Assembly: GCF_019599465.1 (NCBI RefSeq)
Contig: NZ_RKLR01000002.1
Span: 186,001 to 250,000 of the forward strand
Length of the DNA: 64,000 nt
Direction of reading: 5' to 3'
Source of the DNA: Haloarcula rubra
Lineage (GTDB): Archaea; Halobacteriota; Halobacteria; Halobacteriales; Haloarculaceae
The notes beneath the pieces were generated by a model. That model ran no database searches. It worked only from the letters and a program-made list of their open reading frames with translations, and had not been told where the DNA came from. Made by a program: the position numbers and the translations under genes. Below are positions 1 through 8,339 of the stretch, piece by piece (the stretch's first letter is position 1; the number at the start of each line of letters is the position of its first letter).

Positions 1-1139
1 GCCCCCTGTGTGACGCCGAAGGCGCTCCCCTGGACGTCGGCACTGGCTCGCTGGGAGACCAGCGCCGTCAGCGTCACCGAGAGGATGCCGTTCCCGACGG
101 GCAACAGCGTCAGGACGGCCAGCAGGCCGAGCAGTTCGTCGGTGAGGAACGGGGCCAGCGCGGTGAGGTCCGGCAGGACGACGGCGAGGGACCGGGAGAA
201 CGGGAGCGCCCCGACGCTGACGACGAGGGTCGCCGTCCCGGCCAGCGAGAGGGTGACCGGACTGTATCGCGCGGTAAGCCGGCCCACGAGGACGCCCTGT
301 GTCACGACGGCGAGCAGGCCGATGTAGGTCAGCAGGACGGCGCTCTGGGCCGCGGTGTAGCCGTAGATGTCCGCGACGTAGGGGATGAACATTATCTGGA
401 CGCCCGAGAAGGCGAAGGAGACGAGGAAGAACGCGCCGAGCAGTTCCCGCAGGCCCGGCGTGGCGACGGCGGCGCGCAGTTGGGCCAGCGAGGACGTGCG
501 TTCGGTCGCCTCGCCGTCGGCGGTCGGCGTCCGAGACTCCGGGAGGAAGAGAAGCGCGACGACGACGCCGCAGAGACTGGCGAACGCGGCGGCGAAACTC
601 GGTAAGGAGAAGCGGGTTATCGGGACGGCGGCCGGCAGCGCCGCGTCGACGGCGGCGACGGTGGCGTCGAAGCTCAGAACGGCGCCGATGCCCGGCCCGA
701 AGATGAAGCCCAACCCGAACGCCGCGCCGATGAACCCGAGTGCGGCGGCCCGTCGCTCGGGCGGGGTCACGTCCGCGACGTAGGCCTGCGCCGTCGAGAG
801 GTTCCCGCCCATCGCACCGGCGAGCATCCGCGAGGCGAACAGCAACCACAGCGCGTCGGCGAGTCCGAACACCGTCCACGCCAGCACGGATCCACACAGC
901 GAGAGGACGAGGACCGGCCGCCGGCCGACGCGGTCCGAGAGCGACCCCAGCAGCGGCGCGAACCCGAACTGCATCGCCGAGTAGGAGGCCGCGAGCAGGC
1001 CGATGACGAACTCGGTGCCGCCGGGGAACGACCGGGTGTAGAACGGGAGGATGGGGATGACTATACCGAACCCGAGCAAGTCCAGAAAGACCACGGCGAA
1101 GACGATTGCGAGGCCGCGACGACGGCCGGCGTCCGACAT
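1..1139 (-). CDS. MFS drug/metabolite efflux transporter, C-terminus beyond window
   Basis: Reading the minus strand from the ATG at 1139 gives an open frame to the window edge, at least 379 residues, with no stop. The protein begins with a hydrophobic helix (LDLLGFGIVIPILPFY) followed by a second helix and the MFS signature loop SDRVGRRPVL between helices 2 and 3, then repeated hydrophobic segments with a charged, Glu/Asp-rich central loop near residue 190. This is the layout of the TetA/multidrug branch of the major facilitator superfamily, proton-driven exporters in the cytoplasmic membrane. The substrate cannot be told. The last few helices lie outside the window. It is transcribed away from the small gene at 1260. 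Confidence 0.85.
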   Translation of the reverse strand, partial: MSDAGRRRGLAIVFAVVFLDLLGFGIVIPILPFYTRSFPGGTEFVIGLLAASYSAMQFGFAPLLGSLSDRVGRRPVLVLSLCGSVLAWTVFGLADALWLLFASRMLAGAMGGNLSTAQAYVADVTPPERRAAALGFIGAAFGLGFIFGPGIGAVLSFDATVAAVDAALPAAVPITRFSLPSFAAAFASLCGVVVALLFLPESRTPTADGEATERTSSLAQLRAAVATPGLRELLGAFFLVSFAFSGVQIMFIPYVADIYGYTAAQSAVLLTYIGLLAVVTQGVLVGRLTARYSPVTLSLAGTATLVVSVGALPFSRSLAVVLPDLTALAPFLTDELLGLLAVLTLLPVGNGILSVTLTALVSQRASADVQGSAFGVTQG

Positions 1140-1226
1140 GGGACGGAATCGGGCGGGCGAGGGGATAAGCGCGTGGGGGAGAACCGGTGGGGCCCCGGGC
1201 AAGTCGGCTCCCGGATAGCCCGAAAG

Positions 1227-1234
1227 GCTATACA
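1227..1234 (+). promoter_or_regulatory. TATA-like box for the small gene at 1260
   Basis: GCTATACA lies about 30 nt before the ATG at 1260, the spacing expected of a haloarchaeal TATA box driving a leaderless mRNA. It sits inside the short inverted repeat TAGCC-CGAAA-GGCTA (1216-1230). Confidence 0.45.
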
Positions 1235-1259
1235 CTCCCGGCGGAGACGCACGGCCACG

Positions 1260-1391
1260 ATGATGCTCCCGTTGCAGTACGGTATCGAAGGGGCAGGGAC
1301 CGTCTTCGACTTCCTGTTCGCGGTGGGACTACTCGTCGGTGTGCTACTCGCCATCCGCCTCCTCGGTGGGGCCTTCGACCGACTGTTCTGA
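1260..1391 (+). CDS. Small single-span membrane protein (43 aa)
   Basis: Starting at ATG 1260 (a tandem ATG-ATG) the frame encodes 43 residues with one clear hydrophobic span (FDFLFAVGLLVGVLLAIRLL) and a short basic/aromatic tail ending FDRLF. I do not recognise the family. The start is favoured over longer in-frame extensions because a TATA-like element lies at the right distance for a leaderless transcript. It is divergent from the MFS gene and 88 nt before the radical SAM gene, so it may be a free-standing small membrane protein. It could also be a chance frame: it is short, and codon evidence is limited. Confidence 0.5.
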   Translation: MMLPLQYGIEGAGTVFDFLFAVGLLVGVLLAIRLLGGAFDRLF

Positions 1392-1479
1392 GTGAGCATG
1401 GACGACCCGTGCCGACCCACACCACGGCGGCGTAGATGCGCACGCTTTTTCCCGCTGGGTGCAGTCCTAGCCGTACACG

Positions 1480-2508
1480 ATGATCTCCGAGGGCTGCGAA
1501 CAGTGCGCCAAAGGCGGGAAGATGGTGCTGTTCGTCTACGGCTACTGCGACCAGCGAGACTGCTTCTACTGTCCCCTCGGGGAGAACCGCAAGAACGTCA
1601 CCCAGATGTACGCCAACGAGCGTCCCGTCGAGGACGACAGCGACGTCATCGAGGAGGCAAAGCGCATGAGCGCGCTGGGCACCTCCATCACGGGCGGCGA
1701 ACCGCAGGAGGCCCTCGACCGGACCTGTCACTACCTGGAACTGCTGAAAGACGAGTTCGGCGAGGACCACCACACGCACCTCTACACCGGTATCACCGGC
1801 GGCCGCGAGAACATGCGCCGCCTCTCGGAGGCGGGACTCGACGAGATTCGCTTCCACCCGCCGCTGGAACTGTGGGGCGACCTCCACGGCACCGAGTGGG
1901 AGGAGATTCTGTACATCGCCCGCGAGGAGGGTCTGACGCCGGCCTTCGAGATTCCGGGCATCCGCGCCGAGGAGGAGTTCCTCGAGTTCTTAGACGAGGG
2001 CGCCGCCGACTTCTGTAACATCAACGAGTTCGAGATGTCCGACGGCAACTACCGCCGGATGCAGGAGGAGGGCTTCGAACTCAAAGACGACCACATGAGC
2101 GCCGTCGAGGGGAGCCACGACATCCTAGAGACGATGGGCGACCACGAGAAGGTGTACTTCTGTACGAGCGTCTTCAAGGACGCCGCCCAGCACCGCTCCC
2201 GACTCAAGCGGATGGCCCGCAACATCCGCCGCGAGTTCGACGACGTGACCGAGGACGGTACCCTCGTCTACGGGAAGGCGTGGGTGAGCGAGGCCCGCCT
2301 CGAAGAGTTGGGCGTCCCCGAGGAGTTCTACACGGTCAAGTCCGACCACGTCGAACTGGCGTGGTGGCTCTTAGAAGAGATGGTCGAGGAGGGCGACGTG
2401 CCGAAGGGCGAAATCGTCGAGCAGTACCCGACATACGACGGCACCGTCGTCGAGCGGACGCCGCTGTCGGGCGGGTCGACGGGCGGCCGGGCGGCGGCCG
2501 ACGACTGA
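1480..2508 (+). CDS. Radical SAM protein of the COG2108 type
   Basis: The 342-residue product carries Cys23, Cys28 and Cys31 in the sequence CDQRDCFYC, a radical-SAM-like cysteine cluster with CX4CX2C spacing instead of the usual CX3CX2C, and a further pair Cys6/Cys9 just before it. SITGGEP (around residues 67-73) matches the GGE motif that contacts S-adenosylmethionine. This arrangement fits the archaeal proteins distantly related to pyruvate-formate-lyase activating enzyme, whose substrate is unknown. The C-terminal tail is Gly/Ser/Ala-rich and probably disordered. It stands alone: the next gene starts 118 nt later with its own likely promoter. Family assignment is good; the reaction is not known. 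Confidence 0.8.
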   Translation: MISEGCEQCAKGGKMVLFVYGYCDQRDCFYCPLGENRKNVTQMYANERPVEDDSDVIEEAKRMSALGTSITGGEPQEALDRTCHYLELLKDEFGEDHHTHLYTGITGGRENMRRLSEAGLDEIRFHPPLELWGDLHGTEWEEILYIAREEGLTPAFEIPGIRAEEEFLEFLDEGAADFCNINEFEMSDGNYRRMQEEGFELKDDHMSAVEGSHDILETMGDHEKVYFCTSVFKDAAQHRSRLKRMARNIRREFDDVTEDGTLVYGKAWVSEARLEELGVPEEFYTVKSDHVELAWWLLEEMVEEGDVPKGEIVEQYPTYDGTVVERTPLSGGSTGGRAAADD

Positions 2509-2626
2509 GCGGACGGAGCGTACCGACGTAGCCCGGACACCCGGAGAGCACGGCGTCGGAAGTGGGTAACCGACCGAGAAGTGTAAGGTGAGTATAGCAA
2601 TCCGGTACCCTCTCGACTGGAGAGGT

Positions 2627-3517
2627 ATGGGTACACAGTATCCCACGATTACGCGACGGGAGATGCTGGCGCTCGCGGCCGGCACGTCGCTCGCCGGGTG
2701 TTCGGGGTTGTTACCGACGACTCGGGAGAGCGCCACGGGGGCAGCGAACCAACAGGAGTCGCCGACCGACGCCGGTGCCGACGACGACGGGACGGACCGA
2801 ACCGGCGAGACGGTCCGGGCCTTCGTCGGGTCGTACCACTGGGGGTACTTCCTGCTGGACGCCGACGGCACGGAGGTGGACCGACTGACGCTGTCGCCCG
2901 GCGACGAACTCCGTCTGACGCTGTTCAACGTGGAGGCCGACGACGCCGTGGCCGAACTGCCACGGGCCGTCCGGGCGGGCGTCCCGAGTTCCGAACAGCG
3001 AGCGCGGCGGAACGAACAGGTGATTCCGGTTCCTCGGGGCACGTCGCTGGAGGCCCTGCACGAGGCCGCCGAAGCGGCCTATCCCGACCACAGTCTCGCC
3101 ATCGTCTCGGACGAGTTCCTGCGGACCGGCGGGCGGGGACAGGGTGAACCCGGGCAAGGACCACAGGGCCCGGGTGGCGGGCCCTACGGCCCCGGAAGCG
3201 GTCCGTGGGGCGGCCATCACGGGCCACACGGCCCCGGTGGCGGCCAGGGTCCGGGTGGCGGATACGGGCCGGGTGGAGGTCCCTACGGGCCGGGACAGGG
3301 GCCGATGGGGCCCGGCGGGTGTTGGGGGCCGGCGTTCGCCGGGACGCTCGCCCCGACGACGTACCTCTGGCACCACTCGACGGTGCCCGCAGAGATGGGG
3401 TTCGTCGTCGACACGACCGGGTCGTTCGGCTTCGCGTGTACGGTCTACTGCGGATACGGTCACCCGTACATGGCCGAACCGGGACGGGTCGTCGTACGGG
3501 CCGAGAACGACGACTGA
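2627..3517 (+). CDS. Tat-exported lipoprotein with CuA-type cupredoxin motif and Gly/Pro-rich insert
   Basis: The chosen ATG at 2627 gives TRREMLALAAGTSLAGC, a twin-arginine signal ending in a lipobox Cys, so the 296-residue protein is probably folded before export and lipid-anchored outside the membrane. The mature part starts like a cytochrome oxidase subunit II periplasmic domain (VRAFVGSYHWGYF) and ends with CTVYCGYGHPYM, which fits the CuA pattern C-x3-C-x3-H-x2-M; an upstream WHH could supply the remaining His. Between them lies a 60-70 residue segment of repeated GPGG/GPYGPG units. No oxidase subunit I or other respiratory gene is adjacent. It may be an electron carrier or a copper-binding protein; a role as a true oxidase subunit is not supported by context. 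Confidence 0.75.
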   Translation: MGTQYPTITRREMLALAAGTSLAGCSGLLPTTRESATGAANQQESPTDAGADDDGTDRTGETVRAFVGSYHWGYFLLDADGTEVDRLTLSPGDELRLTLFNVEADDAVAELPRAVRAGVPSSEQRARRNEQVIPVPRGTSLEALHEAAEAAYPDHSLAIVSDEFLRTGGRGQGEPGQGPQGPGGGPYGPGSGPWGGHHGPHGPGGGQGPGGGYGPGGGPYGPGQGPMGPGGCWGPAFAGTLAPTTYLWHHSTVPAEMGFVVDTTGSFGFACTVYCGYGHPYMAEPGRVVVRAENDD

Positions 3518-3588
3518 ACTGCGCCGACAGGCCCGACGCCGACCAAGATTCATGCCGGTGATCCGAGTGTGTCTACTCGTTGCCCTCC

Positions 3589-4434
3589 ATGAACTTCGAC
3601 ATCGACAGCGGCAAACTACTGTACGCGCTCGGCGTGGTGTTCGCCGCGGCGGCGTTCGTCTACTTCGTCCGCGACGTGGTGTTCGGCCTCTCGATTACGG
3701 TGAAAGCCGCCCTGCTGTTCGCGGCGTTCGTCGTCTTCTTCGTCGCCGGCGTCACCGTCCAGCGCGACGTGTTGGACGTGGTGGCCTTCGCCCTCTCCGG
3801 CGTCTCCTACGTCGTCTTCGTCGGGTACGTCGTCCTGCGGTACGGCCCCGGCGAGACGGGGACGTTCCTGTTGCTCGCACTGTCGGCGGCACTGTTCGTC
3901 GCGCTCGGATACGCACTCCGAGAGCGGGACCTGCGGCTCCCCGTCCGGACCGCTACCGGCGTCGTGGTCGGACTAGTACTCCTCAGTACTGTCCTCGTCG
4001 GCGTCGACGCCGTCGGTGGCGGCGTCAGCTACGAGTTGCAGACCGCGCAGTCGGTCACCGTCGACGCGCCGACGACCGACCCGCGACCGGAGTACGTCGA
4101 GCGACAGGCACGCGTCGGGACGCTGACCGTCACCAACGAGTTCGTGTTCACGCGTGCCATGTCGCTCCCGCGACTGCAGGGGTGTCTGGTCGGCGTCGAC
4201 GACGTGCCCCGCCGGGACGTCTGGCTCTCCTACCGAGACGTCGACTACAGCCGCGACGACACCATCGCGGGCGGGGTCACGCGTCAGTTCGACGTCGAGG
4301 CCGGTATCCCGGTGGACGTGAACCGGACCGAGTCGACGACCTACGCCATCGAACGGGGGCGCGACTGCACCGTCGACCGACGGTCCCCGACGCTCCTCGT
4401 GACCGTCGGCGAGGACGAGTTGCGGTGGAACTGA
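3589..4434 (+). CDS. Haloarchaeal membrane protein, multi-span N-terminal half with soluble C-terminal domain
   Basis: The ATG at 3589 is preferred to a TTG three codons earlier. The 281-residue product has about six hydrophobic segments in the first 140 residues (such as LLYALGVVFAAAAFVYFV and AALLFAAFVVFFVAGV), then a polar domain of about 140 residues with a pair of cysteines (one near residue 195, one near 262) that could be disulfide-bonded outside the cell. I do not recognise a named family or any catalytic motif. Its stop is 2 nt from the end of the convergent zinc-ribbon gene. Confidence 0.7.
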   Translation: MNFDIDSGKLLYALGVVFAAAAFVYFVRDVVFGLSITVKAALLFAAFVVFFVAGVTVQRDVLDVVAFALSGVSYVVFVGYVVLRYGPGETGTFLLLALSAALFVALGYALRERDLRLPVRTATGVVVGLVLLSTVLVGVDAVGGGVSYELQTAQSVTVDAPTTDPRPEYVERQARVGTLTVTNEFVFTRAMSLPRLQGCLVGVDDVPRRDVWLSYRDVDYSRDDTIAGGVTRQFDVEAGIPVDVNRTESTTYAIERGRDCTVDRRSPTLLVTVGEDELRWN

Positions 4435-4435
4435 G

Positions 4436-4756
4436 TCAGTCGTCGAGTTCGTGCAGACACTGCTGGCAGTAGGTCACGCCCGCACGGTTCGCCGTCCCGC
4501 AACTCGGGCAGGCGACCATCTCGTCGGGCACCGGGTCGCCGCTCGTCACCGCCGCCGTGACCGCGGTCGCGTCGACGCTCCACTCCGACCCCGACTGCTC
4601 CATCGCCTCGGCACGCTGTTGGGCGCGTTCGATGAGTTCGTCGTCTCGCATCGCCTCCAAGCCGCGCCACAGGGCCAGAAACATCACCGTCGGGGCGACG
4701 ATGACGAACAGCCCCGACGCCACCCGGAACGCCAGCTCTAGCTGGCCGATTGCCAT
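4436..4756 (-). CDS. Membrane-anchored zinc-ribbon protein
   Basis: The 106-residue protein starts with a single hydrophobic helix (ELAFRVASGLFVIVAPTVMFLALW), continues with a charged helical stretch, and ends in CPSCGTANRAGVTYCQQC, a four-cysteine zinc ribbon (CxxC-x11-CxxC). The order helix then cytoplasmic zinc ribbon is common in small haloarchaeal proteins of unknown role, probably protein-protein interaction at the membrane. Nothing nearby identifies a partner. It is convergent with the membrane protein gene and 42 nt from the YccF-type gene, which is transcribed in the same direction upstream. Confidence 0.75.
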   Translation of the reverse strand: MAIGQLELAFRVASGLFVIVAPTVMFLALWRGLEAMRDDELIERAQQRAEAMEQSGSEWSVDATAVTAAVTSGDPVPDEMVACPSCGTANRAGVTYCQQCLHELDD

Positions 4757-4798
4757 ACACCCACATGGTGCTGGAGCGACGAGAAGCCTTCGGCGCCG

Positions 4799-5173
4799 TC
4801 AGTAGTTGTACAGCGAGACGACGTACGGGAGTTGGTTGTACATCCAGACGGCCAGCGGGATGCCGACGACAGTCAGCGTCAGCGCGTACGCGACGCCCGT
4901 CCAGATACCGCTCGCCCACCACCCGACCAGCAGGAACCACACCGCCCGCACCAGTAGGGAGTGCTGACTGCCGCCGTCGCTCTCCTCGACCAGCGTCCCC
5001 CGCCGTTTCAGCGACAGCACCAGCGGCACCCGGTTTATCATCTTGATGCCCAACGGAATGCCGATTATCGTGACGTTAAGCAGCCACGCTATCGAGAGCC
5101 ACACGCCGGTCAGCCACCACCCGACCAGCAGGAACCACACCGCCCGCACCAGCAGGGAGCGTTGGTCACTCAT
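4799..5173 (-). CDS. YccF-domain membrane protein with two tandem copies
   Basis: From the ATG at 5173 (MSDQRSLLVRAVWFLL) the 124-residue product is an internal duplication: LLVRAVWFLLVGWW occurs twice, each copy followed by a second hydrophobic helix containing IIGIPLGIKMINRVPLVLSL or VVGIPLAVWMYNQLPYVVSL. This is the YccF (DUF307) repeat, an inner-membrane protein family of unknown function that normally has two copies. The two copies share a perfect 39-bp DNA match (4916-4954 and 5114-5152), so the halves have been homogenised or duplicated fairly recently. The longer in-frame start at 5200 is not preferred. Confidence 0.85.
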   Translation of the reverse strand: MSDQRSLLVRAVWFLLVGWWLTGVWLSIAWLLNVTIIGIPLGIKMINRVPLVLSLKRRGTLVEESDGGSQHSLLVRAVWFLLVGWWASGIWTGVAYALTLTVVGIPLAVWMYNQLPYVVSLYNY

Positions 5174-5304
5174 GAGTGACACTACCCCACCGCGCGACAT
5201 AAGCTTCCTGTCCAGTCGGAGCCGACAGAATCGCCGGTGGGAAGCTTGCTACGTCCTCTCGTGCCCGAGAAACACTTTTCTACGGCCCGGACGGGCAGGG
5301 AATC

Positions 5305-6036
5305 ATGGCAGACCTCCCCGAAACCGACGCGTTCGGTGCGATGTGTCGGGACTACCACGACCACGGCGACGCCTTCGAGGTGGTCGAGCGCGACGACGGG
5401 TTCGTCGATTGCCCCGCTGGCCCCGAAGTGTACTTCTCGCCGCCCGAGGAGTGGGACGGACGGGAACACACCGCCCTGGCGTGGGCGGAGGGGCGTGTCC
5501 TCGACGTGGGCTGTGGCCCCGGCCGGCACGCGCTGGAACTCCAGCGTCGCGGCCACGACGTGACGGGCATCGACCTGTCGCCGGGCGCGATGGCGGTCGC
5601 TCGCGACCGAGGGGTCGCAGACGTCCGCGAGTGCGACGTCGCCGACGCCGACGGCCTCGACGAGCAGTTCGACACCGCACTCATGCTGGGCAACAACTTC
5701 GGGCTGGTCGGGAGTGCCGACCGAGCGCCGACGGTTCTCGGGGCGCTGGCCGACGCGACGACCCACGACGCCACGCTCGTCGCGTCGAGTCTCGACCCTC
5801 TCGATACCGACGACCCCGCACATCTGGACTACCACGAGCGCAACCGCGAGCGCGGGTGGCTCCCCGGTCGCCTCCGCATCCGGACCCGCTACCGCCGGTA
5901 CACCGGCGTGTGGCACGACTACCTCCACGTCGCGCCGGAGACGATGCGCGAACTGGTGGCCGACACCGTGTGGTCGGTCGCCGAGGTGGAACGTGAGGGA
6001 GCGCTGTACGTGGCGCGGCTAGAGAAGGGCGACTGA
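5305..6036 (+). CDS. Class I SAM-dependent methyltransferase
   Basis: The 243-residue protein contains VLDVGCGPGRHAL (motif I, SAM-binding glycine loop), then TGIDLSPGAM (acidic residue binding the ribose hydroxyls) and a later LGNNFGLVG segment where motif IV is expected. The N-terminal region (about 60 residues) before motif I is variable and would hold substrate determinants. The fold assignment is firm but the substrate is unknown; small-molecule methylation is a reasonable guess from its size. It stands alone, divergent from the YccF-type gene, and its coding region is followed by a strong hairpin. Confidence 0.85.
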   Translation: MADLPETDAFGAMCRDYHDHGDAFEVVERDDGFVDCPAGPEVYFSPPEEWDGREHTALAWAEGRVLDVGCGPGRHALELQRRGHDVTGIDLSPGAMAVARDRGVADVRECDVADADGLDEQFDTALMLGNNFGLVGSADRAPTVLGALADATTHDATLVASSLDPLDTDDPAHLDYHERNRERGWLPGRLRIRTRYRRYTGVWHDYLHVAPETMRELVADTVWSVAEVEREGALYVARLEKGD

Positions 6037-6042
6037 AAAAGG

Positions 6043-6067
6043 CCGCACCTCGCTTCGCTCGGTGCGG
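6043..6067 (+). terminator. Intergenic hairpin between convergent genes
   Basis: CCGCACC (6043-6049) and GGTGCGG (6061-6067) form a perfect 7-bp stem with an 11-nt loop. It lies between the stops of the convergent methyltransferase and aminopeptidase genes. A run of five A residues precedes it, so on the minus strand it is followed by five U residues, which fits termination of the aminopeptidase transcript. Confidence 0.5.
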
Positions 6068-6091
6068 TGTGAGACGACCTGTACGCTCTCT

Positions 6092-7183
6092 CTACGCCTC
6101 GAAGCCCTCTTCGAACTTGAACGTCCCATCCCGCTGGACCACCTCGCCGTCCACCTCGATACGGGAGTCCTCGCTCATGTCCACTATCATGTCGACGTGG
6201 ACCGCCGAGTCGTTCTGCTCGTTGCCCTCGCCGACCGTCTCGTCGTAGGCGCGGCCGACGGCCATGTGGACGGTGTCGCCCATCTTCTCGTCGAACAGCA
6301 TGTTGTAGGTGAACCGGTCGATGTCGCGGTTCATCCCGATGCCGAGTTCGCCGAGGCGACTCGCGCCCTCGTCGGTCTCTAAGACTTCGGTCAGCAGGTC
6401 CTCGTTCTTCTCGGCGCTGTGGTCGACGACTTCGCCGTCCTCGAACCGGAGGAAGACGTCGGTGACCTCCCGACCTTGGTGGTACAGCGGTTTGTCGAAC
6501 AGCACCTCGCCCTCGACGCTGTCGGGGACGGGCGCGGTGAACACCTCGCCGCCGGGGAGGTTCTTCTCGCCGTAGTCGTTGAGCGTCACGTTGCCAGCGA
6601 CGGACATCGTCACGTCGGTGGTGTCACCGGAGACGATACGCACCTCGTCGGCCGGGTCGAGAATCTCGACCATCTGGGACTGGTGTTCGCGCACGGCGTC
6701 CCAGTCCTTGTTGACGGCGTCCCAGACGAAGTTCTCGTAACCCTCGGTGGACATCTGGGCCAGTTGCGCGTTGGCCGGCGCGGGGTACTGGGTGAGACAC
6801 CACGTCTTCGAGAGACGTTCTTCGAGGAGGGGTTGCTGAGCCTGCTGGTAGGCGGCGGTGGTCTCCGGGTCGACGTCGCTGGCCTCGGTGACGTTGGCGT
6901 TGCCGCGGATGGCGATGTAGGCGTCCATCGCCTCGTAGAGGGCTTCGATGTGGCCGGGCGTCTCGAACTCGTCGCGGTTGCGGAGGAACGCCCGGTTGAA
7001 CCGTTCGCCGAGTCGCTCCTGCACGACGAGGGGGTTCGCGCCGCGGTCGGCGGCCAGTTCGTGTAGCGCGACGACGAGGTCCTCTGCGACGGGGTGGGCG
7101 TCGATGACGACGTCGTCGCCCTCGCTCAGGTCGATGGAGTGGTCGACGACGACTTCTGCGTGTTCGCGGATGCGCGGGTCCAT
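6092..7183 (-). CDS. Aminopeptidase of family M29 (AmpS type)
   Basis: The 363-residue length fits this metal-dependent exopeptidase family, which removes N-terminal residues from peptides in the cytoplasm. Family features are visible: GGEVFTAP, whose Glu is a metal ligand, the region DEKMGDTVHMAVG with a conserved His, and the closing HVDMIVD containing the HxD pair that binds the second metal. The N-terminal domain (LSEGDDVVIDAHP) also matches. It is convergent with the methyltransferase and 43 nt from a small membrane gene upstream on the same strand. Peptide recycling is the likely role. Confidence 0.9.
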   Translation of the reverse strand: MDPRIREHAEVVVDHSIDLSEGDDVVIDAHPVAEDLVVALHELAADRGANPLVVQERLGERFNRAFLRNRDEFETPGHIEALYEAMDAYIAIRGNANVTEASDVDPETTAAYQQAQQPLLEERLSKTWCLTQYPAPANAQLAQMSTEGYENFVWDAVNKDWDAVREHQSQMVEILDPADEVRIVSGDTTDVTMSVAGNVTLNDYGEKNLPGGEVFTAPVPDSVEGEVLFDKPLYHQGREVTDVFLRFEDGEVVDHSAEKNEDLLTEVLETDEGASRLGELGIGMNRDIDRFTYNMLFDEKMGDTVHMAVGRAYDETVGEGNEQNDSAVHVDMIVDMSEDSRIEVDGEVVQRDGTFKFEEGFEA

Positions 7184-7226
7184 AGGGGAAGGTCCGGCGA
7201 CGGGCCCAAACCACTTTCGCCGTCGG

Positions 7227-7352
7227 CTACTTTTCTTTGCTCTGCTGGAACCCCTCTCTGAACCCTTGGAAGGTCCGGCGGAGCATCAGGTACATGAAGA
7301 AGAAGAACGCGAGCACAGCGGCCAGCAGTCCGTAGATGAGGATATCCTGCAT
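7227..7352 (-). CDS. Small single-span membrane protein (41 aa)
   Basis: The ATG at 7352 gives 41 residues: a short acidic start, one strong hydrophobic helix (IYGLLAAVLAFFFFMYLML) and an amphipathic basic tail (RRTFQGFREGFQQSKEK). The longer frame upstream lacks protein-like composition. The pattern of one helix followed by a cytoplasmic basic tail is typical of small conserved haloarchaeal membrane proteins; no function is recognised. It lies directly upstream of the aminopeptidase on the same strand and may be co-transcribed with it. Confidence 0.65.
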   Translation of the reverse strand: MQDILIYGLLAAVLAFFFFMYLMLRRTFQGFREGFQQSKEK

Positions 7353-7513
7353 ACCCGGCGGTTGACAGGCACGAGACAAAGAGGTTTCGCCACCCCGACG
7401 CAGCGCGCCCAAAACGGTCGATTTCGAAGAGTGAAATCCGTCTTTGAGCGATATGTGCAACGCACGTGTTACCTTGGCAAAGACTCATAACATCATAGTA
7501 CATACGATATCGC

Positions 7514-8188
7514 ATGTCGTTGCTGCCCTCTCGGGACCCGGCGATTCCCGACGCGGAACCCCGGGTCATCGGGGTCGACAGCGAGGACGCGGACGACGTC
7601 CTCTCGGCGCTCTCCTCGGAGACTGCCCGCGAGTTGCTGGCGGCACTCAACCGTGAGCCAGCGCCGCCCGCGGAACTCGCCGACAGGGTGGGGACCTCGC
7701 TCCAGAACACACAGTACCACCTCAAGAAACTCGAGAACGCCGGTGCCGTCGAAGTCGTCGACACCGCGTACTCCGAGAAGGGCCGTGAGATGGACGTGTT
7801 CGCGCCCGCGAACCAACCGCTGGTCATCTGTGCCGGCGACGAGCAGGAGACGTCCGGCCTGCGGGCCGCGCTGTCGAACCTGCTGGGCGCCCTCGCCGTC
7901 GTCGGACTGGCGAGTCTCTTCGTCCAGCAGGTGTTCGGGCGCGGGTTCGGGTCCCTGTTCGGCCCCACGGTGCGAAGCGGCAGTGCCGACACGGCCGACC
8001 CCGACCCGAACTACTACATCGAGAACGGGAGCGTCGCGGACGGCGGCGAGGTGGCCACACAGACGGCCGACGCCGCGACACAGGGCGGTGCGGAACTGCT
8101 CGGGAGCCTACCACCGGGGCTCGCCTTCTTCGCCGGCGGGGCGTTCGTCCTCGCCGTACTCGGGGCCACTTGGTACGTCCGTCAGTAA
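7514..8188 (+). CDS. Membrane-anchored winged-helix (ArsR-like) regulator
   Basis: The 224-residue product starts with a winged-helix DNA-binding domain of ArsR type (residues 23-90: DVLSALSSETARELLAALN, then LADRVGTSLQNTQYHLKKLENAGAVEVV). Two hydrophobic segments follow (near residues 115-135 and at the C-terminal end, LAFFAGGAFVLAVLGATWY), with a polar loop between them. It would therefore be a one-component sensor that binds DNA while tethered to the membrane. No ligand-binding motif is recognised and the target genes cannot be told. Its 5' region (7353-7513) is AT-rich close to the start and may carry its own operator. Confidence 0.8.
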   Translation: MSLLPSRDPAIPDAEPRVIGVDSEDADDVLSALSSETARELLAALNREPAPPAELADRVGTSLQNTQYHLKKLENAGAVEVVDTAYSEKGREMDVFAPANQPLVICAGDEQETSGLRAALSNLLGALAVVGLASLFVQQVFGRGFGSLFGPTVRSGSADTADPDPNYYIENGSVADGGEVATQTADAATQGGAELLGSLPPGLAFFAGGAFVLAVLGATWYVRQ

Positions 8189-8339
8189 GTGTCAAATCCG
8201 CGTTTCACTCTCCAACAGGTCCTTTATCGCGTAGTGGCAACGTACCACGTGCGCCGAACTGCTCGGCGCGCCACGGTCCGCAGTTGACACTCCCATCTGG
8301 CATTCCCGCGACGGCGCGGCCGGCACTCCCCACTCCCTC

